DNA from: Nocardia rhamnosiphila NBRC 108938
GTDB taxonomy: Bacteria; Actinomycetota; Actinomycetes; Mycobacteriales; Mycobacteriaceae
DNA length: 64,000 nucleotides
NCBI RefSeq assembly: GCF_000720425.1
Contig: NZ_JOAJ01000005.1
Coordinates: 434,001 to 498,000, forward strand
Reading direction: 5' to 3'
Positions 1-9,291 of the stretch are shown in pieces. The notes under the pieces are model-generated. The model was not told the origin of the DNA and searched no databases. It was given only the letters and a program-made list of their open reading frames with translations. Both the position numbers and the translations under genes were made by a program. Numbering within the stretch: position 1 is the stretch's first letter; every line of letters begins with the position of its first letter.

Positions 1-300
1 CAGGGTGTTGATCTCGATCTCGAGCTGGTCAAGAAGGCGACCGGCGAGATGTACCAGGCCATCGAAAATCTGCGGCTGTCGGTGAAGGCCGTGGATTCGG
101 CCAGCGATGCCGCGCGCGCGGGCTGGAAGGGCGACGCCAACGCGTCGTTCGTCACCACCTCGCAGGCCTGGAGCGACGAGTCCGACCGACTGAACCAGAA
201 GCTCGACGAGCTGACCAAGGCCACCGAAGACGCCACCCAGACCATTCTGGGCATGGACGAGGACGCCTTCATCCCCGGCGGCGGCTACACCAGCCTCTGA
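1..300 (+). CDS. WXG100-family ESX secreted protein (5' end cut by window)
   Basis: Secreted small helical-hairpin protein of a type VII secretion system, expected to pair with the product of the next gene. The frame is open from base 1, so the start codon lies just outside the window; the ATG at 49 is internal, because the residues before it continue the same amphipathic helix. The W-x-G turn is present (GWKGDA) between two helices, and about 99 residues are visible, the usual WXG100 size. The C-terminus ends GGGYTSL and shows no clear C-terminal YxxxD/E export motif. It lies 53 bases upstream of the second esx gene and beside convergent eccE, which assigns it to ESX locus 1. Family is clear; which of the EsxA/EsxB roles it plays is not. 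Confidence 0.88.
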   Translation, partial: QGVDLDLELVKKATGEMYQAIENLRLSVKAVDSASDAARAGWKGDANASFVTTSQAWSDESDRLNQKLDELTKATEDATQTILGMDEDAFIPGGGYTSL

Positions 301-353
301 CTCCGTAGCACGGCACTTCCACCTATCCACTCCACCGAGAAGGAATTGGGATC

Positions 354-653
354 ATGAGCGATATCTTGTACGACAAGCCCACTATGGAGGCTTTGTTCGA
401 CTCGCTGAAGACCGAGGGCAGCAAGATCCAGGGTGAGATCGAGGCCCTGGCCACCGCCAAGGACAACTTCCTCAACGCCATGGCCAGCCAGGGCGCCCAG
501 GAAGGGTTCCAGACCGCCCACGGCGCGGTGAACACCGAGCTCGAGGACACCCTCACCAAGCTGGACCAGCTCGCCGCGGCGGTGGAGAACGCGCTGCACC
601 GCGCGCTCGAGACCGATAAGAAGATCGGCGACGGCTTCGCCGCTTTCGGCTGA
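354..653 (+). CDS. WXG100-like ESX protein with degenerate W-x-G turn
   Basis: Presumed heterodimer partner of the preceding esx product. It has 99 residues, two predicted amphipathic helices and a central turn, and begins at ATG 354 after a GAGAAGGA ribosome-binding site. The Trp of the W-x-G turn is missing: the turn reads ASQGAQ, so the motif is S-x-G. No YxxxD/E motif is visible near the C-terminus (GDGFAAFG). Assignment rests on size, predicted fold and position directly after a canonical WXG100 gene in an ESX locus. The tandem arrangement and 53-base spacing imply co-transcription. Confidence 0.82.
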   Translation: MSDILYDKPTMEALFDSLKTEGSKIQGEIEALATAKDNFLNAMASQGAQEGFQTAHGAVNTELEDTLTKLDQLAAAVENALHRALETDKKIGDGFAAFG

Positions 654-672
654 TCGCGCCGCACCGGAAGTC

Positions 673-713
673 GAACGGCCGGCTGGATCGGATGAGGATC
701 CAGCCGGCCGTTC
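673..713. terminator. Strong inverted repeat between convergent esx pair and eccE
   Basis: A perfect 17-bp inverted repeat (673-689 pairing with 697-713) with a 7-base loop lies between the stop codons of the convergent esx gene (653) and eccE (730). There is no long T tract on either side. Position and strength suggest a bidirectional terminator. Confidence 0.65.
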
Positions 714-729
714 TCGTGCGTGCGGTCTC

Positions 730-2520
730 TCAGCGCGCGGCCAGGGATTCGCCGATGTAGTGCATCTCCTCCTGGGTGGTCACCATGTTCACCGTCGTCG
801 TCACGGCGGGGGTGCGGACGGTGACCCGGTTGGGGGCGTCCGGATCCTGGATGAGCGAGACATCCGCGTCGAGCGACCCCGGCGGGTCGTGCGGCTGCCG
901 GACGTGCACGATGGTGGCCCCGCCCGCGTGGGAGACCGGGTCGACACCGTCGAACACCAGCACCGTGGTGCTCGGATAGGGCGCGGTGGGCAGCGGCGGC
1001 GGGCCGGGCGGATGGTAGCTGGCACCCGCCGCGCGGGGCGCGATGGTGAGGATCTGCGGGGCGTCCAGATTGCGGACCAGGGTCTGCCAGGCCTCGGGCC
1101 GGGAGGTGTGCACGATGGCGTGCGCGCCGAGTCCGGTGGCGCGCAGGATCACCTGTTGCGCGAGATCCAGCGTCCCGATCACCTCGAGCTGGCGGGTGCC
1201 CTCGCCGATGAGCGGTACCGCGATACCCTGGCCGCGGTCGTCGGCACCGATGAGCTGGCCGCAACCGGCGGTGGGCACGGTGAACTCGGCGAGCGCGGTG
1301 AGCGTGCCGCGGTAGGCGACGTCTCGTCCCCAGCGGCCGGTGTAGCCGACCGGCAGCGTATCGAGCAGGATGCGCAGCTGGTTCCCGTAGAGCTGCCGCA
1401 GCCCCGGCAGCGGTGGCTGCTCGGGTGGTTCGACCGTGTCGAAGCGGACCACGGCGTTGAGGACCACGGTTTCGGCCAGCTCGGTGTGCGGGTCGTTGCG
1501 GCCGATACCGGGCCGCAGCCGCAGGGTGACCGTGGTCGACAGGCCGGGCACCGCCCAGATGTCGGCCAGTCCGCGTGGGCCCACCATATCGGCGCCGATC
1601 TGGTATTGGGCGAGGTATCGGCCCTGGGATTCCAGCCATTTCGGGGATTCGGTCAGCTGGTCCACGGAGAAGCCGTGGGTGAGTTCACGGACCGCGGTGT
1701 TCATTTCGGTCGCGGTGAGCACCGAGGCGGCGATATCGTGCGCGGCCAGCCGATTCGCCACCCGCCGGGTGGCGATGATGGCGGCGCGCAGTGCGCCGGT
1801 GCCGCCGCCGCCGCGATTGTCCACCGCCTCGGCATTGGCCAGCGGGTCCAGCCGCAACACCAGCCAGCAGGTGCGATGGGCGATGGCCGGTAGCGGACCG
1901 AGGATCCGGTCGTAGAGGTGCGCGGCGATACCGGTACCGGCGGTCCGGGCGCCCGTGCTCACCACATCGATACCGGCCAGGGTCAGATCGAATTGGTCGA
2001 GACAGCGGGCGATCTCCGGCAGCGGCAGCAGCTGTTCGGTACTGAGCGAACCGGGCTGCAACAGGGTGAGCGTGTCCGGTGGCGGGTCGATGCGCAGCAT
2101 GGTGAGCAGCAGATCCCCGTCCCAGCGCACCCCGTAGCCGCCGCCTTCGGGCAGCGGTACATCGAAGGCCGCCGCCTCGTCCAGCCGTTCCGCGGAGATC
2201 CGCCCGCGCCGGGCGAGCAGGCCGGCGATCCGCGCCACCAGGGTGCGGCCGCCGATCGGGGTCAGCCCGATAACGCCCACTCCGGCGCCGGCGCCGAGCG
2301 AATACCAGACCGAATCGATGAACGCGAGGACAACCCATGCGGTGAACGCGGCGACGAGAATACCGGGAACGACGATCCGGAGCGGAAATATCCGGAACAA
2401 CCAGAATTCCGGATCGCGCAAAGTGTCATAGGCGGATACGCGAATATTCGTCGAATTCTGGGCGACTCCCGGTCCCGGGATTTCGGTGTCTCGAGGTTCG
2501 GAGTTCATCGTGTCGTTCAC
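730..2520 (-). CDS. eccE: Type VII secretion protein EccE (locus 1)
   Basis: Membrane component of the ESX translocon, known to sit at the periphery of the EccB-EccC-EccD complex. About 596 residues. Two hydrophobic segments lie near the N-terminus (starting IVVPGILVAAFTAWVV), followed by a long soluble domain, the usual EccE layout. I chose GTG 2520 because an AGGCAGGA ribosome-binding site lies 10 bases upstream; ATG 2508 and an upstream start at 2547 are alternatives. It is divergent from eccB (start 2659), leaving a shared promoter region of about 140 bases, and convergent with the esx pair. It aligns by eye with the second EccE of the window (26636-28315) over several blocks, such as AxxGCGQLIGxDDxGxG. 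Confidence 0.85.
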   Translation of the reverse strand: MNDTMNSEPRDTEIPGPGVAQNSTNIRVSAYDTLRDPEFWLFRIFPLRIVVPGILVAAFTAWVVLAFIDSVWYSLGAGAGVGVIGLTPIGGRTLVARIAGLLARRGRISAERLDEAAAFDVPLPEGGGYGVRWDGDLLLTMLRIDPPPDTLTLLQPGSLSTEQLLPLPEIARCLDQFDLTLAGIDVVSTGARTAGTGIAAHLYDRILGPLPAIAHRTCWLVLRLDPLANAEAVDNRGGGGTGALRAAIIATRRVANRLAAHDIAASVLTATEMNTAVRELTHGFSVDQLTESPKWLESQGRYLAQYQIGADMVGPRGLADIWAVPGLSTTVTLRLRPGIGRNDPHTELAETVVLNAVVRFDTVEPPEQPPLPGLRQLYGNQLRILLDTLPVGYTGRWGRDVAYRGTLTALAEFTVPTAGCGQLIGADDRGQGIAVPLIGEGTRQLEVIGTLDLAQQVILRATGLGAHAIVHTSRPEAWQTLVRNLDAPQILTIAPRAAGASYHPPGPPPLPTAPYPSTTVLVFDGVDPVSHAGGATIVHVRQPHDPPGSLDADVSLIQDPDAPNRVTVRTPAVTTTVNMVTTQEEMHYIGESLAAR

Positions 2521-2658
2521 AGCTGTTAATTCCTGCCTGGGAGGCACGCACGTTCCGGTGGGCCGCAGGGCTTTTCACGGAACCGAGCCGACGTGGTCAT
2601 CGGAAATTACGGTACCGTGTCGAATGAGATCGCGGTCGATAGCTCGATGGAGTTCGCA

Positions 2659-4161
2659 GTGCCAGCACAGCTGACTACCCGTGCCCAGGTGAACGGGTAC
2701 CGATTCCTTTTGCGCCGTCTCGACCACGCATTGGTGCGCCGCGATGTGCGTATGTTGCACGATCCGATGCGTTCCCAAACCCGCTCGCTACTGGTCGGAT
2801 TTGTACTCGGCATTCTCGTGGTCGCCGGTGCCGTCATTCTGGCGTTCCTGCGTCCACAGGGCGCGATCGGGGACGCGCTCATCGTCTCCGGCAAATCCAG
2901 CGGCGCACTGTATGTCGTGGTGAGCAAGGAGGACGGTAGCCGGACGCTGCACCCGGTACTCAATCTGGCCTCCGCGCGACTGATCACCGGCAGCAATGCC
3001 GAACCGCACGCGGTGAAGGACGACAAGCTCGGTTCCCTGCCGCGCGGACCGCTACTGGGTATCCCGGGGGCGCCGTCCGCGCTCCCGGGTTCCGCGCAGG
3101 GCGGTGACTCGCACTGGTCGCTGTGTGAGTCCATCGAATTGTCCGCGGGCGGTAGCGCGGCTTCGGCCGCGGGGGCGACGACGACCGTGGTGGCGGGCCG
3201 GCCCGAGCCGAGCGACCGGATCCGCGCCGCCGCCCCGTCCGACGCACTGCTGGTTTCCCGCGAGGACAAGACCTATCTCGTCTACGACGGCAAACGCGCC
3301 GAGGTGGATCCCGCGAATTCGGTACTCGCCCGCGCGCTCGACCTGCCGGGCCATCGGCCGCGGCCGGTCGGTACCGGTTTCCTCGGTGCCACCACCCAGG
3401 TCGCGGCACTCACCGCGCCGGCCATCGATCGAGCGGGCGAGCCGGGCCCGGGGCCGCTGGCGAATGTCCCGATCGGTGGCATCATCTCGGTGGCCGGCCT
3501 GGGCAACGCCTCGGGGCCGGAGATGTTCGTCGTGCTCGCCGACGGCGTGCAGCCGGTATCGCCGTTCGCCGCCGAGGTGATCCGCTACGCCGACTCGCAG
3601 GGGATGAGCGAGGTCGAGGTGGTGCCGCCCGATGCGCTCGACGATGTTCCGGTGGTGCGTCACCTGCCGATCGAGGACTTCCCGCGGGAGATCCCGCGCA
3701 TCGTGGACGCCGAGGACGGGCCGGTCGCCTGTATCGCCTGGTCCAAATCGCCGGGCACCACTCCGGTGGAGAAGGGCGCCGGCGAAGGGCCGCGGGAACG
3801 CGCCACCGTCGGCCTGCTGATCGGCACCCGGCTGCCCCTTCCGGACTCCGCCGAACCGGTACGGCTGGCGACCGCGGACAGCAGCGGTGATCGGGTGGAC
3901 GAGGTGTATGTGGCGCCCACGCACGGCGAATACGTCCAGATAACCGGCCTGGATCCGGGCAGTCCGCGTCGCGGCAGCCTGTTCTATATCGGTGACAACG
4001 GGATCCGCTACGGCATACCGGATCCGGCCACCGCCGCGGTTCTGGGTCTGGGCTCCACACCGCATCTGGCGCCGTGGGCCATTGTCGGCCGGCTCGTTCC
4101 GGGCCCGACCCTCGAGCCCGGGGCGGCCCTCATGAGTCACGATTCGCTGTCCGAGGGCTGA
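2659..4161 (+). CDS. eccB: Type VII secretion protein EccB (locus 1)
   Basis: ESX core component with one membrane span and a large extracytoplasmic repeat domain. About 500 residues, normal for the family. The N-terminus carries the family signature (QVNGYRFLLRRLDHALVRRD followed by RMLHDPMRSQ), then a single transmembrane helix (SLLVGFVLGILVVAGAVILA). Two cysteines in the outer domain (in HWSLCES and VACIAWS) match the conserved disulfide pair. I chose GTG 2659: it has ATGGAG just upstream and gives the expected PAQLTTRAQVNG start; the frame is open further upstream but that sequence is not conserved-looking. Convergent with eccA, 56 GC-rich bases apart. Confidence 0.93.
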   Translation: MPAQLTTRAQVNGYRFLLRRLDHALVRRDVRMLHDPMRSQTRSLLVGFVLGILVVAGAVILAFLRPQGAIGDALIVSGKSSGALYVVVSKEDGSRTLHPVLNLASARLITGSNAEPHAVKDDKLGSLPRGPLLGIPGAPSALPGSAQGGDSHWSLCESIELSAGGSAASAAGATTTVVAGRPEPSDRIRAAAPSDALLVSREDKTYLVYDGKRAEVDPANSVLARALDLPGHRPRPVGTGFLGATTQVAALTAPAIDRAGEPGPGPLANVPIGGIISVAGLGNASGPEMFVVLADGVQPVSPFAAEVIRYADSQGMSEVEVVPPDALDDVPVVRHLPIEDFPREIPRIVDAEDGPVACIAWSKSPGTTPVEKGAGEGPRERATVGLLIGTRLPLPDSAEPVRLATADSSGDRVDEVYVAPTHGEYVQITGLDPGSPRRGSLFYIGDNGIRYGIPDPATAAVLGLGSTPHLAPWAIVGRLVPGPTLEPGAALMSHDSLSEG

Positions 4162-4217
4162 CCGGGGTTCCGCGGCCGCCGGTCGATCCCGGCCGGCCCG
4201 CGGCCCGGCGCCGGTGC

Positions 4218-6059
4218 TCAGGCCGGGTCGGCCCAGGCGATGTTCAGCGATTCCAGGATGGTGGCCAGCGCGAGCCGCATATCCGGTTCCTCGATACGCC
4301 GCAGTACTGCCTCGTCGATATCGGTGAGGTCCAGTGATTCGTCGTTGGCCAGCCGGAACTCGCGTTCCTCTTCGGCCGCCTCGATCACATTGCGGATGAA
4401 ACGGCCGTTGCCGGCCACATCCACGCCGCGCCGGGGTTGCCCGCTCTGGTCGGTGCTCTCCATGGCGTACAGGTGGTCGCAGGCCCGGATCAGCACCTTC
4501 AGCGCTTCCTCGGACAGATCCGAGTCGCGCTTCTTCGCGATGACCTCACCGATCCGCCCCAGCTCGGTGGCGTTGTAGGACGGGAACTGCAGGCGTTTGG
4601 CGAAACGTGAGGCCAAGCCGTCGTTGGCGGCGAGCAACCGGTCGATCTCACCGTCGTATCCGGCGATGATGACCACCAGGCGGTCGCGGTCGTTCTCCAT
4701 CCGGGCCAGTAACGTATCGACGGCTTCGCGGCCGAATGCGTCACCGCCCGACAGGCCGGCCTGGATCAGGGTGTAGGCCTCGTCGATGAAGAGCACGCCG
4801 TCCATGGCGCCGTCGATCAGCTTGTTGGTCTTGATGGCGGTGCTGCCGAGATGTTCACCGACGAAGTCGACGCGTTTGGCCTCGATCATCTTCTCGGTCT
4901 CCAACAGGCCCAGACCGCAGTAGATCTTGGCGACCACCCGGGCGATGGTGGTCTTACCGGTACCGGGCGGGCCGGTGAACGCCAGATGCTGCCCGCGCGG
5001 CACACTGGCCATCCCCTTCTCCGCTCGGATCTTGGCCAGCTGCGCGGTCGACTGCAGCTTTGCGACCTGGGTTTTCACCGAGGCCAACCCGATCTGGGAA
5101 TCCAGTTCGGCACGTGCCTCCGCCAGCGTCTCCTTGGCCCGGTCCTGGACCTCGGCGCGGTTCATCTGCTCCATCGTCGGCGAGGAGGCCGGATCCCATC
5201 TGTCGGTCCGCGCCTCGATCACCTCGCGGTTGGTGATGGTGATCCGGTAGGTGCGGTCGCGCATGGCCGAGGCGTTCGCCTCGAAGTCCGGTGCCTGCGA
5301 ATAGACCTTCTCGAACAGCGCCTGCGCCTGTTCCTCGTTGCCGGTTTCGCGCAGGCACAGACCGCGGCAGAACATGGCGGTGGAGCGGGCGGCGGGAATC
5401 GGCCCCTGCTCGGCGGCCGACATCCGGCGGATGGATTCGGCGAACAGGCCGAGCTGGGCGCAGGCCGTGCCGACCATGACGTGCGCGCCGGCCGCCAGGT
5501 ACGGGTCGTCCCATTCCGCCGAAGCGGCCAGCACGGTCATCACATCGGGCCAGCGCTGCGTGGTGTAGTGCAGGACGCCCCGGACGTAGGCCGTGATCCG
5601 GTGGTCCGCCTCACGTTCGGGGTGGTCGGCCTGCTGGCCGCGCCGGTACTCGTCGAGCTCGTTCACTACGCGCTCGGCCTCGTCGAAGTCCCTGTCGGCG
5701 ATCAACTGTGCCGCCCACGCCAGCGCGATCTCGGTCCGCCCGGCCAGCGGATAGTCGATGTAGAGACCCGGCTGGAAGCGGCCCGCGAGTTCCCGGGGCC
5801 GTAGACCGACCCGGCGTTGTTCTCGGTAGAGCGTCGCGTCGCAGGTGCGATACAGATTGAACAGGACTTCTTTGGTGAGTTCGCCGGCGGCGGCCCGGCC
5901 CAGCCAGGCATCGCACATGCCCGGGTCCCATTCGGTGGCTCGCTGGAACGCCAGTGCGGCATATTCGAGGTCGCGCGCCGATTCCTGTCCTTCGATGGAT
6001 AATCCGAGCGACAGGACTCCGGCGTCGAATGCGCGTTGTGCTTGGCGGTTGCCGGTCAT
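4218..6059 (-). CDS. eccA: Type VII secretion AAA+ ATPase EccA
   Basis: Cytosolic CbbX-type AAA+ ATPase of ESX systems, thought to act on or recycle secreted substrates. 613 residues. Residues 1 to about 280 form a TPR-like helical domain; the AAA+ domain follows, with Walker A GPPGTGKT (363-370) and Walker B LFIDEAYT (423-430). ATG 6059 is the first in-frame start and gives a family-typical length. It is divergent from eccD across a 281-base region, suggesting shared control of the membrane and cytosolic parts. This is the only eccA in the window; locus 2 has none. Confidence 0.95.
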   Translation of the reverse strand: MTGNRQAQRAFDAGVLSLGLSIEGQESARDLEYAALAFQRATEWDPGMCDAWLGRAAAGELTKEVLFNLYRTCDATLYREQRRVGLRPRELAGRFQPGLYIDYPLAGRTEIALAWAAQLIADRDFDEAERVVNELDEYRRGQQADHPEREADHRITAYVRGVLHYTTQRWPDVMTVLAASAEWDDPYLAAGAHVMVGTACAQLGLFAESIRRMSAAEQGPIPAARSTAMFCRGLCLRETGNEEQAQALFEKVYSQAPDFEANASAMRDRTYRITITNREVIEARTDRWDPASSPTMEQMNRAEVQDRAKETLAEARAELDSQIGLASVKTQVAKLQSTAQLAKIRAEKGMASVPRGQHLAFTGPPGTGKTTIARVVAKIYCGLGLLETEKMIEAKRVDFVGEHLGSTAIKTNKLIDGAMDGVLFIDEAYTLIQAGLSGGDAFGREAVDTLLARMENDRDRLVVIIAGYDGEIDRLLAANDGLASRFAKRLQFPSYNATELGRIGEVIAKKRDSDLSEEALKVLIRACDHLYAMESTDQSGQPRRGVDVAGNGRFIRNVIEAAEEEREFRLANDESLDLTDIDEAVLRRIEEPDMRLALATILESLNIAWADPA

Positions 6060-6340
6060 TGCAGTCGCTCCCCGAATTCTTTGGATCGTCTTGAAGAGAA
6101 CGTTATCTGGATACCAGACTACCGATCGCGCACGCTTCGGCGCTCGGTTACATTGGGGTGCAGTTACCGATGATCTGCAACGCCGAGTAAGCCGAGCGAA
6201 AGTTCACCGAAAGTGCCGAATTTGTTAACCCGGAGAGTCTTTCGAAATCCACTGTCCAGCGGAAAATGAATTGTGGATGGCGTGCAGATGAATAGCCGGC
6301 CGCCGGGGCTTGAAACTCCGAACGAAATATGGGTGGGGAG
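6060..6340. promoter_or_regulatory. Divergent promoter region eccA / eccD
   Basis: A 281-base non-coding stretch, visibly more AT-rich than its surroundings, separates the starts of eccA (minus) and eccD (plus) and must carry promoters for both. I could not fix convincing -35/-10 pairs by eye, and I see no IdeR/Fur-like 19-bp palindrome of the kind that controls ESX-3. Confidence 0.5.
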
Positions 6341-7828
6341 ATGAGCGCACCAGCCGAATCGCCGAGCGTAAACCGAGCACACGAACCGGAATTGAGCAGA
6401 GTTTCGGTGATCGGTGGCAACACCCAGGTCGATGTGGGATTACCCGCGACCGTGCCTATCGCCGGTTTCATCGGCGACCTGGTCGCATTGATCGAATCAC
6501 GCAGCCCGGACCTGCCCGAGACGGAAGAGGAGACGGGTCCGCTCACGGCGCAGCACTGGACACTGGCCCGGCTGGGCCGGGAGGCGATCGCGCCGAGCCG
6601 CACGCTCACCGAGGCGGAGGTCTACGACGGTGAACTCCTGGTGCTGCGTGCGGTATCGGCCAAAGAAGCACCCGCGTTGTTCGACGATGTCATCGATGCC
6701 GTATCCCGGCTCACCGCCGAGGAGTTCACCGGGTGGTCCGGAGCCTCCGCGCGCTGGATGGGGCTGGTGGCCTCGGCGCTGACCGTGCTCGTCACCCTGG
6801 CGGTCCTGGTGGTCTCGCGCGGTGCCGGCGACCCGCTCGCACCGCCGCTGGCGCTGTTGGGTTCGGGGTTGGCCGCGTTGGTCGCGGCCGGGATCACCGC
6901 GCGCAAGTACCGCGACGAGCTCACCGCCTCCTGGCTTTCGGCCGACGGGTTGATGCTGCTGTTCGGCGGCGCGGCATTGCTCGTCCCGGGTGCGCTGGGC
7001 AGTCCGCATCTGCTGCTGGGCAGTTCGGTGCTGCTGGTGGCCGCCGTACTCGGCTACCGTCTCACCGGAGTGGGCGCGACCCTCTTCTCCTTCGCCGCCG
7101 CGGCCGCGATCATCGCACTGGTCACCGCCGTGATCTATCTGATCTGGCATCCCGGGCTGCCGAAAGTGGGCGGCGGTTTGCTGGTGGCCGGGATCATGAT
7201 CCTGTCGATGGTGCCGCGGCTGGCAGCGCTGTTGGCCCGTCTTCCCATCCCGCCGGTGCCGACCGCCGGCGCCGCCATCGACCCGGCCGACCACGAACCC
7301 CGCCCGACCATCGAGGGCATCGGCGCCATCGGGGCGACCGCACTGCCCTCGGCCGCCGGTCTCGGGGAACGGGCCCGGGCGGCCAACCGGTTTCAGACCG
7401 GCCTGATCGCCGCCTGCACCGCCAGTACGGTCATCGGTGCGTTCGGAGTCGCCGACCCGCTGGGCGCCTATCGATGGCAGGGCATCACCCTGGCGGTGAT
7501 CACCGCGATCATCCTGTCGCTGCGCGGTCGCTCGTTCGCCGATATCATCCAGGCCGCGACCCTGATCGGCGGCGCCTGTGTGACCTTCGTATCGCTGATC
7601 GTCGGATTGTCCTTCGGCGACGGCGATCTCGTACTGGTCTGTGCCGCGATCCTGCTCGCCTTCACCCTCGGTGTGATCGGCTTCGGCGTGATCGGTCCGC
7701 ATATCGAGGTCACCCCGGTGGTCCGGCGGGCGATCGAACTCTTCGAATACGGGCTGATCATGGCTGTGATCCCGCTCGTGCTCTGGGTGATGGGTATCTA
7801 CGGTACGGCCCGGAACCTGAGCATATGA
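6341..7828 (+). CDS. eccD: Type VII secretion channel protein EccD (locus 1)
   Basis: Multi-spanning membrane component of the ESX translocon. About 495 residues: an N-terminal ubiquitin-like domain of roughly 95 residues (LSRVSVIGGNTQVDVGLP onward), then about 11 hydrophobic segments from residue 130 to the C-terminus, the family layout. The start is uncertain: ATG 6341 follows GGTGGGGAG very closely, and ATG 6329 is also in frame but has no ribosome-binding site. It overlaps mycP by ATGA (7825-7828), so translation of the two is coupled. Confidence 0.92.
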   Translation: MSAPAESPSVNRAHEPELSRVSVIGGNTQVDVGLPATVPIAGFIGDLVALIESRSPDLPETEEETGPLTAQHWTLARLGREAIAPSRTLTEAEVYDGELLVLRAVSAKEAPALFDDVIDAVSRLTAEEFTGWSGASARWMGLVASALTVLVTLAVLVVSRGAGDPLAPPLALLGSGLAALVAAGITARKYRDELTASWLSADGLMLLFGGAALLVPGALGSPHLLLGSSVLLVAAVLGYRLTGVGATLFSFAAAAAIIALVTAVIYLIWHPGLPKVGGGLLVAGIMILSMVPRLAALLARLPIPPVPTAGAAIDPADHEPRPTIEGIGAIGATALPSAAGLGERARAANRFQTGLIAACTASTVIGAFGVADPLGAYRWQGITLAVITAIILSLRGRSFADIIQAATLIGGACVTFVSLIVGLSFGDGDLVLVCAAILLAFTLGVIGFGVIGPHIEVTPVVRRAIELFEYGLIMAVIPLVLWVMGIYGTARNLSI

Positions 7829-9246
7829 GGGCTCGACCGCCGTGCCGCGGCCTGCTGCGGATGATCTGCGGGGCCGGTGTACTGGCCGCGATGGTGCTGC
7901 CCGGCCCCTTCGCCGGGGCGGTACCGCAGCCCGCCATCGATCCTGGTGCGCTGGGCGCGGCCCAGGCGATCAGCGGCCGGCCCGCCCCCCTCGAACCCAC
8001 CGAACAGCGTGCGGTATGCGCCGAACCGCTGCTCACCGGCGCGCCCCCGAGCGAACCCCCGATGGCACAGCAGGTGCTCGATCTGCCCGCCGCCTGGCAG
8101 TTCAGCCGCGGCGCCGGCCAGAAGGTCGCGGTGATCGATACGGGCGTGAACCGGCATCCGCGGCTACCCCGGCTACAACCGGGCGGGGACTATGTCTCCG
8201 ATACCGACGGCACGGTCGACTGCGACGGGCACGGCACCCTGGTCGCCGGGATCATCGGTGCGCAGCCCGTCCCGGGCGACGCCTTCGCCGGAGTCGCGCC
8301 CGACGCGGAGATCCTGGCGATCCGCCAGCTGAGCCTGGCCTACGAGAAGAAGGACAACAACAACCGCGACGCACCCGGCAAGATCGGCACCGAGGGGTAC
8401 GGCAGTGTGCTGACCCTCGCGGGTGCGGTGGTCCGGGCCGTGGACCTGGGCGCCACTGTCATCAACATCTCCGAAGTGGCCTGCACCCGGGCCGGACTCG
8501 ATACCGCCGACAGCGCACTCGGCGCCGCGGTGAAATACGCCTACGACCGCAATGTGGTGGTGGTGGCCGCGGCCGGAAACCTGCAGAGCGACGGCGCCTG
8601 CGAGACCCAGAACTCGGGTGCGGGCTGGGGTTCGGTCGCGACGGTGGCCAGCCCGGCCTGGTTCTCGCCGTATGTGCTGGCGGTGGGGTCGGTGGATCCC
8701 GACGGGCAGGTCTCCGAACTCTCCCTGAACGGGCCGTGGGTGCAGGTGGCCGCCATCGGCCGCAATATCGTCTCGCTGGACAGCAAACCCGGCGGTACCG
8801 GACTGGTCGACGGGGTGCAGACCACCGAGGGCATCCGCTCGGTGGAGGGCACCAGCTTCGCCGCACCGTATGTGGCCGGCCTGGCCGCGCTGGTGCGATC
8901 CCGTTTTCCCGAACTCACCGCCCCGCAGGTGATGGACCGGATCACCCGGACCGCGCACGGCCCGGGCACCGGTCGCGACGACAGGATCGGGCACGGTCTC
9001 ATCGATCCGCTGGCCGCGCTGACCGCCGAACTGCCGGTGGAGCCGGTGGGTACGGGCGCGGCCGTCGCCGCCCCCATCGCGGCACCCGTGCATCCACCCG
9101 GACCCGATGCGCGCCAGCGCTGGATCGCGATCACCGGGTCGGCGATCTGCCTGGCCGGTCTCGCGATCGGCGCCGCCGTGGCGTATCCGTTCCGCCGGCC
9201 TCGGCGCGAGCCGGATCTGGAGCCGGGCCTGGAGCCGGACCCCTGA
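7825..9246 (+). CDS. mycP: Mycosin, membrane-anchored S8 serine protease MycP (locus 1)
   Basis: Subtilisin-like protease of the ESX complex, anchored with its catalytic domain outside the cytoplasmic membrane. 473 residues. An N-terminal hydrophobic signal sequence is followed by the catalytic triad: Asp105 in VAVIDTG, His136 in DGHGTLVAG and Ser344 in GTSFAAPYVAG. A C-terminal transmembrane helix (ITGSAICLAGLAIGAAVAY) precedes a short Arg-rich tail. The start overlaps the eccD stop by four bases. All active-site residues are present, so it should be active. Confidence 0.95.
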   Translation: MRARPPCRGLLRMICGAGVLAAMVLPGPFAGAVPQPAIDPGALGAAQAISGRPAPLEPTEQRAVCAEPLLTGAPPSEPPMAQQVLDLPAAWQFSRGAGQKVAVIDTGVNRHPRLPRLQPGGDYVSDTDGTVDCDGHGTLVAGIIGAQPVPGDAFAGVAPDAEILAIRQLSLAYEKKDNNNRDAPGKIGTEGYGSVLTLAGAVVRAVDLGATVINISEVACTRAGLDTADSALGAAVKYAYDRNVVVVAAAGNLQSDGACETQNSGAGWGSVATVASPAWFSPYVLAVGSVDPDGQVSELSLNGPWVQVAAIGRNIVSLDSKPGGTGLVDGVQTTEGIRSVEGTSFAAPYVAGLAALVRSRFPELTAPQVMDRITRTAHGPGTGRDDRIGHGLIDPLAALTAELPVEPVGTGAAVAAPIAAPVHPPGPDARQRWIAITGSAICLAGLAIGAAVAYPFRRPRREPDLEPGLEPDP

Positions 9247-9291
9247 CGCGGCACTCAGCTCACACGTTCGTCGCCGATCGAAGAAGGAACC

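Noticed and set aside
6060..6340. Possible IdeR or Zur box that would mark locus 1 as ESX-3
   Set aside because: No 19-bp palindrome resembling those sites could be found, so the ESX-3 label is not supported.
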